A DNA stretch of 64,000 nt, taken from assembly GCF_964019385.1 (NCBI RefSeq), contig NC_088651.1, positions 2,086,368-2,150,367 on the forward strand. Direction: 5' to 3'. Under the pieces are notes generated by a model. The model ran no database searches. It was not told the origin of the DNA and saw only the letters and a list, made by a program, of their open reading frames with translations. Position numbers and translations under genes: made by a program. Below, piece by piece: positions 9,615-21,424 of the stretch (positions are counted from its first letter, which is position 1; each line of letters begins with the position of its first letter). The stretch is from Sycon ciliatum (taxonomy: Eukaryota; Porifera; Calcarea; Leucosolenida; Sycettidae).

Positions 9615-10458
9615 TGGGGAGATTTTCTGGAAAGAAATACGAAGTAGGGAGACGAGTAAATGCAATCAGAATGGATGTTAGTTGCCGTCAGTATAATAAT
9701 AATAAGAAGAAGAACGCCCGTGATCGGCAGAGTCAGCGCCGGTCCCAGGAAACGTCAGGACAGACATCCCGTTGACTCCAGAGCGCCCGTGATCGGCAGA
9801 GTCAGCGCCGGTCCCATAGCTATGCAGAAGACGTGACTTCAGTATCTCAGTGAAACGTTTTTGCAATACAATGATGTAGCTAATCAAAGGAAAAAGCATT
9901 TCCATCAGTTCTAACAACATACACGATAAGCTAGGCAACAAAGCATAGCGCAGGGCCCTGAGCTTCCAAGCTCTCTCGTTTGGTGTTTGTTTGTTTGTTT
10001 GTTTGTTTGTTTGTTTGTTTGTGTCACGCCTGGCGCTATCCCGTATCTATCCCGTACTGTACCGTACCAGCAAAGACAGCTGGCCACAATATTTTTGTTT
10101 GTTGTTTGTGCCATCGACATGCCTGGCGCTATCCCGTACCTGTCCCGTACCATCAAGAGTACGGTACCATCAAGAGAATCAGTACTAGTATATATGCGAA
10201 GTGTATGGGGGAATGCATTCAGTCCAGTAACATTTTGTGTGGATTTGTGTGCGAGGCCAAGATCCCACTAGCTGGCTGGCTGGGCCGCCTGTCGACCAGC
10301 CCGGGAATCGCATGTAGGCGGAAAGCATAATAATTATAACGTATATACAGTCATGTCTTTGTCTTTGTTTCTCTCCTTATTATTCAGTTCGCCGTGGTTG
10401 GCTACCACCCGACTTCTCATATATATTGGCAGTCTTCTGACGAGCCAGGAGATGTTGA

Positions 10459-10491
<33 letters not shown>

Positions 10492-10632
10492 TCAGAACTA
10501 AATATTGCGACAGAGCTTTCGGCCATATTTTCAATTCATTGCATTCCCAACTCATCACAACCACGCGCTCTTCAGCCGAACCATACAGACACCAGCAAGG
10601 ACACTTCCGTTGAGAGATAATATTGCTCCACG

Positions 10633-10678
10633 CCTCTAGACAGCTGTTTCGCTCCCTGTCGGAGCTCATCAGTAGAGG
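10633..10678 (-). ncRNA. Type I hammerhead ribozyme, array copy a, unit 1
   Basis: Minus strand 5' to 3': stem I CCUCUA (10678-10673), core CUGAUGA (10672-10666), stem II GCUCC-GACAG-GGAGC (10665-10651), core GAAA (10650-10647), C-AGCU-G (10646-10641), U and C17 (10640-10639), stem I UAGAGG (10638-10633). All invariant positions are present. Stem I is 6 bp and perfect; stem II is 5 bp and perfect. Stem III is only A-U and C-G with a 4-nt palindromic AGCU loop. Predicted cut is after GUC, between 10639 and 10638. Such short stem III hammerheads usually act best as dimers, and the tandem copies would provide that. Confidence 0.95.
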
Positions 10679-11479
10679 ATAATAATGATGATAATGGAGG
10701 AATGATCATTCTTATACACCAGAAATGGCGCAAATGCGCGCTTTCCACATTATATCAATGGCATATGCAAGCTGCTAAAATGGTAAAGTGTGAGAACAGC
10801 GATAAATAATCATAGTACGCGCTCATTGGTGAAGAAACACACCACACAAGCGATGAAAACCTGACGCGGAATACTGATGCCAATGGAAAGTACATGTATG
10901 TTGTTTATTATTATGATGTCGCAATGTCCATGTATTCAGGCGAGGCGAGACTCACCGCCGAGATCCCCCAACGCGACAGGCTCGGTTGCCGTTCAGGATT
11001 CACACCGACCTGTCCGCCCGTCAACAGGATCGACAGCGGGAGGCCCCACTGATGCCGATGTTGATGCACACCGGGAAACTTGTAGTCGTGAGTGTGATAC
11101 TAACAGGTCTAGTACTAGCAACCACTGACAAACGAGAGGCCAGCTGGGGCATTCACTCCAGTCAGGGATGCTTGGTCGACGCTTCGTATCAGCAGCTCAG
11201 CTCAGTTTGATCAAAGATGTTGCAGATGTGTCTTGCTTTCCTCCTTCCTTCTTCACCGACTCGTCTTGTCACCTCTTCTTCTTGCTTCCCCGACACTTCG
11301 TGTCCACTCTGCTCTGCCACTAACGGCGCATTAAAACTTCAGAACTAAATATTGCGACAGAGCTTTCGGCCATATTTTCAATTCATTGCATTCCCAACTC
11401 ATCACAACCACGCGCTCTTCAGCCGAACCATACAGACACCAGCAAGGACACTTCCGTTGAGAGATAATATTGCTCCACG

Positions 11480-11525
11480 CCTCTAGACAGCTGTTTCGCT
11501 CCCTGTCGGAGCTCATCAGTAGAGG
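11480..11525 (-). ncRNA. Type I hammerhead ribozyme, array copy b, unit 1
   Basis: Identical over all 46 nt to the copy at 10633-10678. The cut is predicted between 11486 and 11485, so the two ribozymes would release an RNA of 847 nt. Confidence 0.95.
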
Positions 11526-12330
11526 ATGATAATGATGATAATTGATGAATGATCATTCTTATACACCAGAAATGGCGCAAGTGCGCGCTTTCCACATAAT
11601 ATCAATGGCATATGCAAGCTGCTAAAATGGTAAAGTGTGAGAACAGCGATAAATAATCATAGTACGCGCTCATTGGTGGAGAAACACACCACACAAGCGA
11701 CGAAAATCTTACTCGGAATATTGATGCCAATGGAAAGTACATGTATGTTGTTTATTATTATGATGTTGCAATGTCCATGTATGCAGGCGAGGCGAGACTC
11801 ACCGCCGAGATCCCCCAATGCGACAGGCTCGGTTGCCGTTCAGGATTCACATCTACCTGTCCGCCCGTCAACAGGATCGACAGCGGGAGGCCCCACTGAT
11901 GCCGATGTTGATGCACACCAGGAAACTTGTAGTCGTGAGTGTGATACTAACAGGTCTAGTAGCAACCACTGACAAACGAGAGGCCAGCTGGGGCATTCAC
12001 TCCAGTCAGGGATGCTTGGTCGACGCTTCGTATCAGCAGCTCAGCTCAGTTTGATCAAAGATGTTGCAGATGTGTCTTGCTTTCCTCCTTCCTTCTTCAC
12101 CGACTCGTCTTGTCATCTCTCCTTCTTTCTTCACCGACTCTTCGTGTCCACTCTGCTCTGCCACTAACGCGCATTAAAACTTCAGAACTAAATATTGCGA
12201 CAGAGCTTTCGGCCATATTTTCAATTCATTGCATTCCCAACTCATCACAACCACGCGCTCTTCAGCCGAACCATACAGACACCAGCAAGGACACTTCCGT
12301 TGAGAGATATTGATATTGATATTATGTGGA

Positions 12331-12385
<55 letters not shown>

Positions 12386-12796
12386 TAGATGTATAGCAGG
12401 GAGTCATATTATGTGAACGACTCCCTGCTGTATGGAGAGATTTTCTGGAAAGAAATACGAAGTAGGAAGACGAGTAAATGTAATCAGAATGGATGTTAGT
12501 TAACGTCAGTATAATAATAAGAAGAAGAAGAACGCCCGTGATCGGCAGAGTCAGCGCCGGTCCCAGGAAACGTCAGGACAGACATCCCGTCGACTCCAGA
12601 ACGCCCGTGATCGGCAGAGTCAGCGCCGGTTCCATAGCTATGCAGAAGACGTTACTTCAGTATCTCATTGAAACGTTTTTGCAATACAATGATGTAGCTA
12701 ATCAAAGGAAAAAGCATTTCCATCAGTTCTAACAACATGCACGATGAGCTAGGCTACAAAGCATAGCGCAGGGCCCTGAGCTTCCAAGCTCTCTCG

Positions 12797-13267
12797 TTCT
12801 TGCTCGATTTATCCCCGATTGCTTTTATTCGTATCTGCAGGCCATACAATATTCGGTTTGTACCGGTTTTCGAACCGTTTAAATAGAGATTTCGATCTTT
12901 GATTAATCGCATGGCATGCCTAGCTTGTGTATATCAATGAGGCGTTTATCGCTGGCATCACATTCAATGCATAAGTGCAGGTTCGAATCCTGCAGAACGC
13001 TTAGAAATGAATTTGTAGATTTTTTTCTCTTTCATGCCAAGTGGAATGAATCCTTTCCAAAGTAAGGACAGATGCAAGTGAAGGCAATGGTACATTTTTC
13101 TTGCTGGGATTGAGAAACGGAGGGTGGTGATACCTAGTACAATCAGTCGATCTGGGGTTTCTGCTTTATCCAGAAACACATTGGTGCTTCCAATTTGCCG
13201 TTAAATGCTTGGCAGTCTAATGAACGGGAACATTAAGTTTGTTTTGCTAGTAGCCACGGGCACCTAA
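12797..13267. repeat. Satellite monomer piece with T-arm, unit 1
   Basis: Continues the monomer broken by the composite (TTCTTGCTCGATTTATCC), with T-arm 12977-12993. It ends at CACCTAA, where the Harbinger-like element begins. Confidence 0.85.
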
Positions 13268-14106
13268 GGCCTCGGTCACACTACGGCAAAAATGCTGCGT
13301 CAGCGTCAGAATCATTAGCTTTTCCATGGCAACTGACGCAACGCGGGAAGTTTGAGCGTCAGACGCTGCTGCGTCTGACGTGGGGAAATCGGCTGCGTTG
13401 CCGCTGATGGGAGTGACGCTTGGCGGAAAAACAGTGTCTTTCAAGTAAAATTAGTTTCAAGACACTTTGCTTGAGTTGAGCAGTTATTCGACATTCGTCT
13501 CTTCAAGGTTTGTTTTGTTCCCTCTTTTTGTTCGAGATGAGTCCGTGGACCTACGAGGCCGAGGCTGCTCTGCTCCGAACCTGGCGGAAGAGCGAGGCAT
13601 TTTCTGAGAAGAAAATGATGTCGAGAAAGGACCAGTTGTTTGAGTGGGTCATCGGCCAACTGGAGCCTGTTGACTTGTGAGTGTTGTGTTGTCGTCAAGA
13701 GCCCCAAAAAGGACAACCAGCATGACGAAGTCAGGAGAAACACAGCTGCGATGCGGACTTTTCTTGCCTGATCCATGACACTACAACTGAAAATGGCTTC
13801 AAATTGGGAAAGAAGCAACAACGATCGTGCACGCGTGGACCTTTCGTCTTCTTGTAATCAAAAATCAATGACAAATTTGAAAACTTTGTCCGACAATTTT
13901 TTTGGTATGATAAGCAAAAGGCCGGTTTCCGTGGAAATCCGTGTCGTCATTGAGTTTCCCTGGTGATTTTGTGACGTAGCCAAATGCGTCAGGCCGCGGC
14001 AGTCATGAGCTGCAAAAAACAAAACACTGTGTGACCCCGCGTCTGCGTCAAGTGCTGCGGCTTGACGCTGCGTCCAGCTTCAAACTGCCGTAGTGTGACC
14101 GAGGCC
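13268..14106. mobile_element. Harbinger-like non-autonomous element, unit 1 (839 bp)
   Basis: Perfect 21-bp terminal inverted repeats beginning GGCCTCGGTCACACTACGGC (13268-13288 and 14086-14106), flanked by TAA on both sides (13265-13267, 14107-14109). Removing the element and one TAA restores the monomer sequence CACCTAAGGGGAATC. A 3-bp TAA duplication and GG-starting termini fit PIF/Harbinger. Subterminal regions repeat GCGTCAG/CTGACGC motifs, as expected for transposase binding sites. No transposase; one short Myb/SANT-like frame inside. Confidence 0.85.
13537..13680 (+). pseudogene. Myb/SANT-like exon remnant in Harbinger-like element
   Basis: Forty-seven codons starting MSPWTYEAEAALLRTWRKSE. 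The W..E...LL..W pattern followed by a basic stretch and LFEWVIGQL resembles the Myb/SANT (trihelix) DNA-binding protein that partners Harbinger transposases. The frame stops at 13678 within CTTGTGAGTG, which also reads as a 5' splice site, so this could be a first exon whose partner was lost. Identical frames at 25911-26054 and 45396-45539. Too short to be functional alone; assignment is by pattern only. Confidence 0.5.
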
Positions 14107-17100
14107 TAAGGGGAATCTGGGTAGCAAAAACAAAAAGGACAAATATTAACGATTCATAGCAGGAAGCGGCATCTGGCCTGGAATCACACGGAAATTATAT
14201 GGTACACGGTTATTTTAGATTATTTTCTTTCACATTTTCATTGCTTGTCCAAAATACACAGTTAATCAAACTTCCCACAGTCTCTTGAACTTCTTCATGG
14301 TGCCAGATCTCGTCAGTATTCGGTTCTCACGACGGTTATGAGGAAGATGCTGAAGTGCATTTTAGAATACTGCAGAACGGTTAGACATACGGTCAGAGAT
14401 TTTTCTCTCCATCACGCCAGGTCAAATGATTTCAGCAGTAAGTGCAAAATGCAAGTAACGAACAATTGTCTTGGCATGTGTTGCTCATAATATTTTATTT
14501 TTGCTTGATTTATCTCCAACTGCTTTTATACGTATCTGCAGGCCAAACAATATTCGGTTTGTACCGGTATTCGAACCATTTAAATAGAGATTTCGATCTT
14601 TGATTAATCGCGTGGCATGCCTAGCTTGTGTATATCAACGAGGCGTTTATCGCTGGCATCACATTCAATGCATAAGTGCAGGTTCGAATCCTGCAGAACG
14701 CTTAGAAATGAATTTGTAGATTTTTTTCTCTTTCACGCCAAGTGGAATGAAACCTTTCGAAAGTAAAGACAGATGCAAGTGAAGGCAAAGGTACATTTTT
14801 CTTGCTGGGATTAAGAAACGGAGGGTGGTGATATCTAGTACAATGAGTCGATCTGGGGTTTCTGCTTTATCCAGAAACACATTGGTGCTTCCAATTTGCC
14901 GTTAAATGCTTGGCAGTCTAATGAACGGGAACATTAAGTTTTGTTTGCTAGTAGCCACGGGCACCTAAGGGGAATCTGGGTAGCAAAAACAACGTGGACA
15001 ATTATTAACGATTCATAGCAGGAAGCGGCATCTTGCCTGGAATCACACGGAAATTATATGGTACACGGTTATTTTAGATTATTTTCTTTCACATTTTCAT
15101 TGCTTGTCCAAAATACACAGTTAATCCAACTTTCAACAGTCCCTTGAACTTCTTCATGGTGCCAGATCTCGTCAGTATTCGGTTCTCACGACGGTTATGA
15201 GGAAGATGCTTAAGTGCATTTTAGAATACTGCAGAACGGTTAGACATACGGTCAGAGATTTTTCTCTCCATCACGCCAGCTCAAATGATTTCAGCAGTAA
15301 GTGCAAAATGCAAGTAACGAACAATTGTCTTGGCATGTGTTGCTCGTAATCTTTTATTTTTGCTTGATTTATCCCCTATTGCTTTTATACGTATCTGCAG
15401 GCCAAACAATATTCGGTTTGTACCGGTATTCGAACCATTTAAATAGAGATTTCGATCTTTGATTAATCGCGTGGCATGCCTAGCTTGTGTATATCAACGA
15501 GGCGGTTATCGCTGGCATCACATTCAATGCATAAGTGCAGGTTCGAATCCTGCAGAACGCTTAGAAATGAATTTGTAGATTTTTTTCTCTTTCACGCCAA
15601 GTGGAATGAAACCTTTCGAAAGTAAAGACAGATGCAAGTGAAGGCAAAGGTACATTTTTCTTGCTGGGATTAAGAAACGGAGGGTGGTGATATCTAGTAC
15701 AATCAGTCGATCTGGGGTTTCTGCTTTATCCAGAAACACATTGGTGCTTCCAATTTGCCGTTAAATGCTTGGCAGTCTAATGAACGGGAACATTAAGTTT
15801 TGTTTGCTAGTAGCCACGGGCACCTAAGGGGAATCTGGGTAGCAAAAACAAAGAGGACAAATATTAACGATTCATAGCAGGAAGCGGCATCTTGCCTGGA
15901 ATCACACGGAAATTATATGGTACACGGTTATTTTAGATTATTTTCTTTCACATTTTCATTGCTTGTCCAAAATACACAGTTAATCAAACTTCCCACAGTC
16001 CCTTGACCTTCTTCATGGTGCCAGATCTCGTCAGTATTCGGTTCTCACGACGGTTATGAGGAAGATGCTTAAGTGCATTTTAGAATACTGCAGAACGGTT
16101 AGACATACGGTCAGAGATTTTTCTCTCCATCACGCCAGGTCAAATGATTTCAGCAGTAAATGCAAAATGCAAGTAACGAACAATTGTCTTGGCATGTGTT
16201 GCTCGTAATATTTTATTTTTGCTTGATTTATCCCCAATTGCTTTTATACGTATCTGCAGGCCAACCAATATTCGGTTTGTACCGGTATTCGAACCATTTA
16301 AATAGAGATTTCGATCTTTGATTAATCGCGTGGCATGCCTAGCTTTTGTATATCAATGAGGCGTTTATCGCTGGCATCACATTCAATGCATAAGTGCAGG
16401 TTCGAATCCTGCAAAACGCTTAGAAATGAATTTGTAGATTTTTTTCTCTTTCACGCCAAGTGGAATGAATCCTTTCGAAAGTAAGGACAGATGCAAGTGA
16501 AGGCAATGGTACATTTTTCTTGCTGGGATTAAGAAACGGAGGGTGGTGATACCTAGTACAATCAGTCGATCTGGGGTTTCTGCTTTATCCAGAAACACAT
16601 TGGTGCTTCCAATTTGCCGTTAAATGCTTGGCAGTCTAATGAACGGGAACATTAAGTTTTTTTGCTAGTAGCCACGGGCACCTAAGGGGAATCTGGGTAG
16701 CAAAAACAAAGAGGACAAATATTAACGATTCATAGCAGGAAGCGGCATCTGGCCTGGAATCACACGGAAATTATATGGTACACGGTTATTTTAGATTATT
16801 TTCTTTCACATTATCATTGTTTGTCCAAAATACACAGTTAATCAAACTTCCCACAGTCCCTTGACCTTCTTCATGGTGCCAGATCTCGTCAGTATTCGGT
16901 TCTCACGACGGTTATGAGGAAGATGCTGAAGTGCATTTTAGAATACTGCAGAACGGTTAGACATACGGTCAGAGATTTTTCTCTCCATCACGCCAGGTCA
17001 AATGATTTCAGCAGTAAGTGCAAACTGCAAGTGAGGATTGTCTTGGCGTGTGTTGCTCGTAATATTTTATTCTTGCTCTATTTATCCCCGATTGCTTTTA

Positions 17101-17529
17101 TTCGTATCTGCTGGCCATACAATATTCGGTTTGTACCGGTATTCGAACCATTTGAATAGAGATTTCGATCTTTGATTAATCGCGTGGCATCCCTAGCTTG
17201 TGTATATCAATGAGGCGTTTATCGCTGGCATCACATTCAATGCATCAGTGCAGGTTCGAATCCTGCAGAACGCTTAGAAATGAATTTGTAGATTTTTTTC
17301 TCTTTCACGCCAAGTGGAATGAATCCTTTCCAAAGTACATGTAAGGACAGATGCAAGTGAAGGCAATGGTACATTTTTCTTGCTGGGATTGAGAAACGGA
17401 GGGTGGTGATACCTAGTACAATCAGTCGATCTGGGGTTTCTGCTTTATCCAGAAACACATTGGTGCTTCCAATTTGCCGTTAAATGCCTGGCAGTCTAAA
17501 GAACGGGAACATCAAGTTTTTTTTTGCTA
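14107..17529. repeat. Satellite monomers, unit 1 (four T-arms)
   Basis: T-arms at 14678, 15537, 16396 and 17250 (spacing 859, 859, 854). The copy at 16396 has CTGCAAAACGC instead of CTGCAGAACGC, and this variant recurs at 28769 and 48255, showing inheritance by whole-unit duplication. Confidence 0.9.
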
Positions 17530-17684
17530 CTTCCTCCGTATACAAAAACTTCGTGACTTTTTTTTAAGGCTGGGCACAGCTCTGGAATTGTTCCGTTTGA
17601 CTTGAAATAACACTCGTGGCATTGTCTAACCTGTTTACAAGCTATACACAAAGAAAAAAGCAACTTAGACGAATGTGATTGAGT

Positions 17685-17867
17685 TTATTCAGAGTCTTCG
17701 TCGCGCCTGTCATTGTCGCCTGACGAAGCTGACTCCGCATCGCCAACAGTCGCTGCTTCCGCTCCCATTTCGTTCAGATTCTTTTCAGCTGCAGTGATGA
17801 TCCGACGCGGAACTTTGGCTACGTCCTCTTCATCTCCAGAGCTGTGCACGAATCGGTGTCGACTATA
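17685..17867 (-). pseudogene. Mariner-like transposase C-terminal piece, unit 2
   Basis: Copy of 4986-5168; differs by a Thr for Ala in the acidic tail (AATVGD), a variant shared with units 3 and 4. Confidence 0.65.
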
Positions 17868-20390
17868 TGTAGGACTCAGTGAGCAGTCACGTCTCGATGA
17901 CCGATCACGATCCCCGTGACCAATCAAACAGTCACAAATCCCCGAAGAGCAGTCATAAAGTCACACACCAGTTTGAATCCCGATGACCAGTCACAAACAG
18001 CCGCGACTTTCTCTGTGAACGGTCACAGGGTCCACGTCAAAATATTACAACTCATCTGTAGGCATTCACGCGATCACTCGGATCAGCCTACTTTTTTCCT
18101 TCACAGACACAGGTTTCCGAAGTGAGCAAGAAAGATTTCGATCAACTCTCGATCTCCGCGTAGTTTACTTGTAGCTCGAGTCTGGTGTGTGTGGGCTCCT
18201 CTCCAAAACGAAGGGTGGTCGAAAATCTTGCAGGCTTCAGATAGAATCTCTTTTGAGAGGACGTTCTGGCTAGTAGGTAGTGCTATTCATCATATTTGAA
18301 GAACAAACTTCGTCGTTCAGAAAAGCTATTTCGGAATATTTTCAGTCAAGTAATTTTTTGCATGCCGATCTTGCTAGAACGGAGACTGATTTCAACTGAT
18401 CCAGCATACAAGCAGCACTCGCTTTGTGTTTTTGGAGAGGATGGGTGACAAGATTACGGAGTCAGAAGTGGACATCGTCGACGATGCAGAGACGAAAATA
18501 TAATGAAGATGGAAAAGAAAATATGTTCATCTCCAAGAAGGTACTGAGTACACCAAGCACCTTCGTGTGTGTAGCTCTGTCTTTCTTGTGGAAGACTCCA
18601 CAGAAAAAATGTCCAGCTTGTTGAAACTGAAACTGCCTCTCAGTTGAAGTCGTTCAGGGAAGACATCTATTCGAGACATCATTGATCCATTCTCAAGAAC
18701 CATCGTAAGAAAAATCAAGTCATGTTAGCGATAAGAATGGCGAACTAGACCAGAGAAGTGTGAGTGTCTTGGTTTGGCTGCAGGAAACTGTATTTCAATA
18801 TTGTGGCTGAACGTATTGCTTACGCAGTTTACTGCTTCGAACACATCTTCATTCCTACTCCCAAAATAACTCTGTAAAATTTATTGATGCAACATTATGG
18901 TACATGTACAAGTCATGGTCTTTCTCGTTGTGCTGCTATAACGTGTATTATAAGTACATGCATACGAGTACTGTGTACCGTTTACTGTCTCCTTGTCAGT
19001 GTTTTTGGGCGATCCTCCACACCTTCATTTGTCCATTACGTACTATTTGCCTTCTACATGTACTTATTAATTTTATAGAAATATTCACTCAAGTGCAACT
19101 TCTTGTGATTGCTGGTGCGAATGTACCCTGCGATGCCTGCTTGTTAGTGAGAGTGCACCAGACATGTGTCGATATGTATGTCTGACGAGATGTTCTTGAA
19201 CTGGCATATCAGTATCACCAAGAGTACGGTTCTTCCGTCTACGCATCTCTTCTTGGCTTGTGGATTGTTTGAAAAGAGATAAAAAATATAATAATGATAC
19301 AGATATACTTGTGTCCAAGTGTCGTCATGAAAATAAGTTCTACCTCCGTAACTTTGTCCGCAAGGTCACGTGAATCTAGCTGGTAGTCCCGCAGCCAATT
19401 TGTGTGTGTTTGTGTGTGTATGTGTGTGTGTGTGAGTAAGTGTGTGCGCGCATGTGTGAGTGTGTGTGTTTGTGTGCATGCGTGAGAAAGAGAGTGCGTG
19501 TGTGTGTGTGTGTGGGAGAGAGAGAGAATGTGTGTGTGTGTGCGCGCATGTGTGTGTGTGCGTGTACGCGCGTGTGGGTGTATGTGAGAAAAAGGACAGA
19601 GTGTGTGTGTGTGTGTGTGTGTAATGGTGTGGGCATGTGTGGATTTGGCATTGAAGTCCCCAGCTCTATTCTATAATTATCATTCACGCTGGAACTGCTG
19701 TTGCATAGCTCCAAGTCTGAAGACTTGGCAACTTCACGCCTGCACCTGACTCTTGCGCTATGATACACGTCGCCTATGATACCCATCAGAATTTCCCACC
19801 TTACTCCCCCTTATGTTCAGGCTGCCCGTTTTGGAGCCATCAGTTGCCTGACGATCGTAGTAATACGTTAAACTCAGAGTTGTGACAAAGCTTCCAATCT
19901 CTCTTGTAATACAGAAATACCTATATTCTGCCTGTGACTACTCACTGAGAAAGAGTGGTCGTAACTGTACATTCCGCATATACCTGTTCGCTTGGAATTA
20001 TAGTGGTCGCAACTGTCTCCCCCCAGCGCAGCTCATGTAGCGCCTACACACCCATTGTTGTCTTTTTTGTTTCGTCTTCGTTTTGTCTCCCCCTTCTTCC
20101 GTAGGTATGTGCAATGTGATAAAAAATAAATAAAAATAAAAACTATTCTGTGACCGCTCAAAGGGAATTATAGTTTCCACAACAAATCCTGCAGTACGAA
20201 GCACTCCGCGAGCAGTCACGAACTGTGTGCTTTACACATGTACATGTGTGGTGATTTGTGACTGGTCATGGGGCATTTGTGACTGGTAAACTAATTTGTG
20301 ACTGGTCATGGGGAGTTTGTGACTGTTTGACTGGTCGGTCACAGGGACCGTGATTGGTCATGGGGCCTTGACTGGTCACTGAGTCCTACA
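17868..20390. mobile_element. Nested TIR element, unit 2 (LINE-free)
   Basis: Starts TGTAGGACTCAGTGA and ends TCACTGAGTCCTACA with TATA on each side (17864-17867, 20391-20394). GT tract at 19398-19622. This is the cleanest copy for defining the element: no LINE and no DIRS. Confidence 0.65.
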
Positions 20391-20398
20391 TATATTCA

Positions 20399-20632
20399 GT
20401 CGTTCCAACCCGCGACCTCCATTATGGCGGGAAACGAGTCGCTCAAGCACATCCACACGCTTCGCATTTTCTCGGCAGGATAATCCTCCCAGAATTCTAC
20501 AACGGCTTTGAGGAGGTCCCTGCGATTCCCCTATACGACGACGGAGACGTCTGACTGGAGAGAGGCGAAGAAAGCCAGGTCGTCGACATTCCGATCCGGA
20601 GTCAGCGCTGATTGCACGACGACTAAAATGTT
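20399..20632 (-). pseudogene. Mariner-like transposase catalytic piece, unit 2
   Basis: Same frame and premature TAG as 8014-8247; carries TPDRNVDDLAFF and the VEFWEDYP motif. Confidence 0.75.
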
Positions 20633-21004
20633 TCATCTTGCCGTGCGAGCAGAACCGATTTAGGTTCTCACGTTGCATATGGGGCCGCGCACCGCAAGTA
20701 CGAGCCTGGCCAGTTTCATGGCAGCGAGTGCTGCGTGACTCCGTCTTCCAGCCGCGAGATCGACTTCGTCACGGTGTCAGTTTCGAAAAAGTAGGTGTTA
20801 AGTTTTTTTCATTTGACTCGTGAGTTCCTGTCGGCAACGTCCTCACACGCATGGTTTCCGTGGAGAATCTGTTCGGGATCAACCAGACCTACTTCAACAT
20901 GAATGTGGGTTGTCGATGACAGCCTTTGGCGCGGTTCGTTCAGCAGGTTCTTGCTCAAAAACACAGTTGAAAAAAAGTCACGAAGTTTTTGTATACGGAG
21001 GAAT

Positions 21005-21424
21005 TAGTAGCGACGGGCACCTAAGGGGAATCTGGGTAGCAAAAAACAAAGAGGACAAAATAATATTAACGATTCATAGCAGGAAGCGGCATCTGGCCTG
21101 GAATCACACGGAAAATATATGGTACACGGTTATTTTAGATTGTTTTCTTTCACATTTTGATTGCTTGTCCAAAATGCACAGTTAATCAAACTTCCCACAG
21201 TCCCTTGACCTTCTTCATGGTGCCAGATCTCGTCAGTATTCGGTTCTCACGACGGTTATGAGGAAGATGCTTTAAAAGTGCATTTTAGAATACTGCAGAA
21301 CGGTTAGACATACGGTCAGAGATTTTTCTCTCCATCACGCCAGGTCAAATGATTTCAGCAGTAAGTGCAAACTGCAAGTGAGGATTGTCTTGGCGTGTGT
21401 TGCTCGTAATATTAATTTTTATTC
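21005..21424. repeat. Satellite half-monomer, unit 2
   Basis: Equivalent to 8622-9039. Confidence 0.85.

Larger units (their letters stand above)
10491..12309 (-). mobile_element. Retrozyme-like tandem repeat array with hammerheads, unit 1
   Basis: Three direct copies starting with TTCAGAACTAAATATTG at 10491, 11338 and 12181 (periods 847 and 843 bp; the last is partial and ends at 12309). Each full copy encodes a type I hammerhead ribozyme on the minus strand. In that sense, purine-rich tracts such as GAAGAAGGAAGGAGGAAAG lie about 200 nt 3' of the ribozyme. The array is bounded by AAT microsatellites. The partial copy starts, in RNA sense, 19 nt downstream of where a ribozyme would cut. No open frame has a recognisable domain or is preserved between copies. 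This matches non-coding, hammerhead-bearing retroelements (retrozymes), although animal ones are usually described as shorter. Confidence 0.75.
9040..12796. mobile_element. Composite insert, unit 1 (3.75 kb)
   Basis: Splits a monomer between TTTTTATTC and TTCTTGCTCG (3-bp TTC at both junctions). The uninterrupted site survives in unit 4 at about 53262-53290. Internal order: two tandem 69-bp hairpin units (9039-9176); Q1 with a long TTTG tract (9177-9545); palindrome H1 (9574-9614); minisatellite (9713-9815); R (9816-9976); Q2 (9977-10345); AAT tract (10462-10490); hammerhead tandem array (10491-12309); AAT tract (12332-12384); palindrome H2 (12392-12432); minisatellite (12531-12632); R (12633-12796). 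No protein gene recognised. It is not clear whether this moved as one piece or is an accumulation. Confidence 0.75.
17530..21004 (-). mobile_element. Tc1/mariner-like remnant, unit 2
   Basis: Same ends and TA flanks as at 4830-8619 but lacking the LINE (3475 bp). Transposase pieces at 20632-20399 and 17867-17685, with the same in-frame TAG. Confidence 0.85.

Noticed and set aside
12964-13179. 71-residue minus-strand frame ending RSAGFEPALMH, repeated through the array
   Set aside because: It is antisense to the tRNA-like T-arm and satellite; frame length and sequence vary with monomer indels, and GFEP is the usual antisense reading of GGTTCGAATCC.
13441-13821. 126-residue minus-strand frame in the Harbinger-like element
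   Set aside because: No recognisable domain; it overlaps the Myb/SANT-like frame and is identical in all units because the whole unit was duplicated.
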